Shown: positions 63,647 to 63,762 of the stretch, piece by piece
Layout of the letters: each line of letters starts with the position of its first letter
Numbering within the stretch: the stretch's first letter is position 1
From: Kluyvera ascorbata ATCC 33433
Lineage (GTDB): Bacteria; Pseudomonadota; Gammaproteobacteria; Enterobacterales; Enterobacteriaceae
Assembly: GCF_000735365.1 (NCBI RefSeq)
Contig: NZ_JMPL01000016.1
Coordinates: 1-63,762, forward strand
Direction: 5' to 3'
Length of the DNA stretch: 63,762 bases
Made by a program: the position numbers and the translations under genes
The notes under the pieces: generated by a model
What the model saw: the letters and a program-made list of their open reading frames with translations, nothing else
Database searches by the model: none
Told to the model about the DNA's origin: nothing

Positions 63647-63762
63647 ATGAATCAGGTTGGCAAGCTTTTCAGGGATAAACCGTTGAAAGTACTGGCATGT
63701 ACGATCATCGCAGGGTACAGCGGGCAAGCGTTCACTGCGGATAACGGTCACGATAGCACAAA
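63647..63762 (+). CDS. Partial exported protein, possibly a TonB-dependent receptor
   Basis: Only the first 38 codons are in the window. The product begins MNQVGKLFRDKPLKVLACTI, with a basic start, a short hydrophobic segment and a cleavage region near GQAFTADNG, so it is probably exported. With a Fur-box-like site upstream and an AraC-type regulator alongside, a siderophore receptor is a reasonable guess, but the mature part is not visible. Confidence 0.5.
   Translation, partial: MNQVGKLFRDKPLKVLACTIIAGYSGQAFTADNGHDST

Noticed and set aside
61381-63762. A further copy of the leuX 3' end to the right
   Set aside because: No second match to the 25-bp core was seen beyond 61380, so a larger nested element cannot be supported within this window.

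Overview
The window is chromosomal DNA of a member of the Enterobacteriaceae close to Enterobacter, Lelliottia or Leclercia. The backbone follows the E. coli order fbp-mpl-yjgA-pmbA-cybC-nrdGD-treCBR-mgtLA-ridA-pyrIBL-yjgK-argI-rraB-yjgM-valS-holC-pepA-lptFG-yjgR-ahr-leuX, and many proteins are near-identical to their E. coli or Salmonella counterparts. miaE is present, which E. coli K-12 lacks. Non-coding features agree with this: paired NrdR boxes and FNR sites before nrdD, a TreR-type operator, a PhoP-box-like promoter with the mgtL leader, the pyrL attenuator, two ARG boxes before argI, and many REP/BIME palindromes.

Four accessory blocks interrupt the backbone. (1) 5.9-15.4 kb, between cybC and nrdG: an eight-gene operon matching the little-studied EF_0829-EF_0839/AHA_3910-type neighbourhood. 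It has a PRD-only protein, a glycine-rich SFCGS protein, DUF4312, two membrane proteins of the DUF4311/DUF4310 type, a metallo-amidohydrolase, a DgaE-like PLP ammonia-lyase and a DgaF-like KDGP aldolase. A periplasmic lactonase-type beta-propeller, a BglG/LicR-type PRD regulator and a RelBE-type toxin-antitoxin pair follow. The likely role is uptake of an acylated amino-sugar acid and its breakdown to pyruvate and a triose phosphate; the transporter is not characterised. (2) 42-43.7 kb: a one-polypeptide dihydroxyacetone kinase. (3) 44.8-46.4 kb: a coupled HNH nuclease and methyltransferase pair. (4) 46.77-61.38 kb: an integrative element in the 3' end of leuX (tRNA-Leu CAA), bounded by a 25-bp direct repeat, with a tyrosine integrase at its far end.

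The leuX element is the most unusual part. It carries a small serine recombinase, a RecQ-like helicase with a novel N-terminal region, a chain of small overlapping genes, a scaffold-like protein and a major capsid protein that both resemble those of T7-like podoviruses, an HNH-AP2 nuclease, an endonuclease VII-like protein and an AbiTii-type defence protein. No portal, terminase, tail or lysis gene was recognised. It therefore looks like a capsid-encoding phage satellite or a reduced relative of one. About 1.3 kb without genes upstream of the helicase contains four related repeats and other ordered sequence.

Right of the element lie a broken SH3-domain gene (one stop, one frameshift), the symE/SymR type I toxin-antitoxin locus with a candidate LexA box, an AraC-family regulator, and the first codons of a probable exported protein behind a Fur-box-like site.
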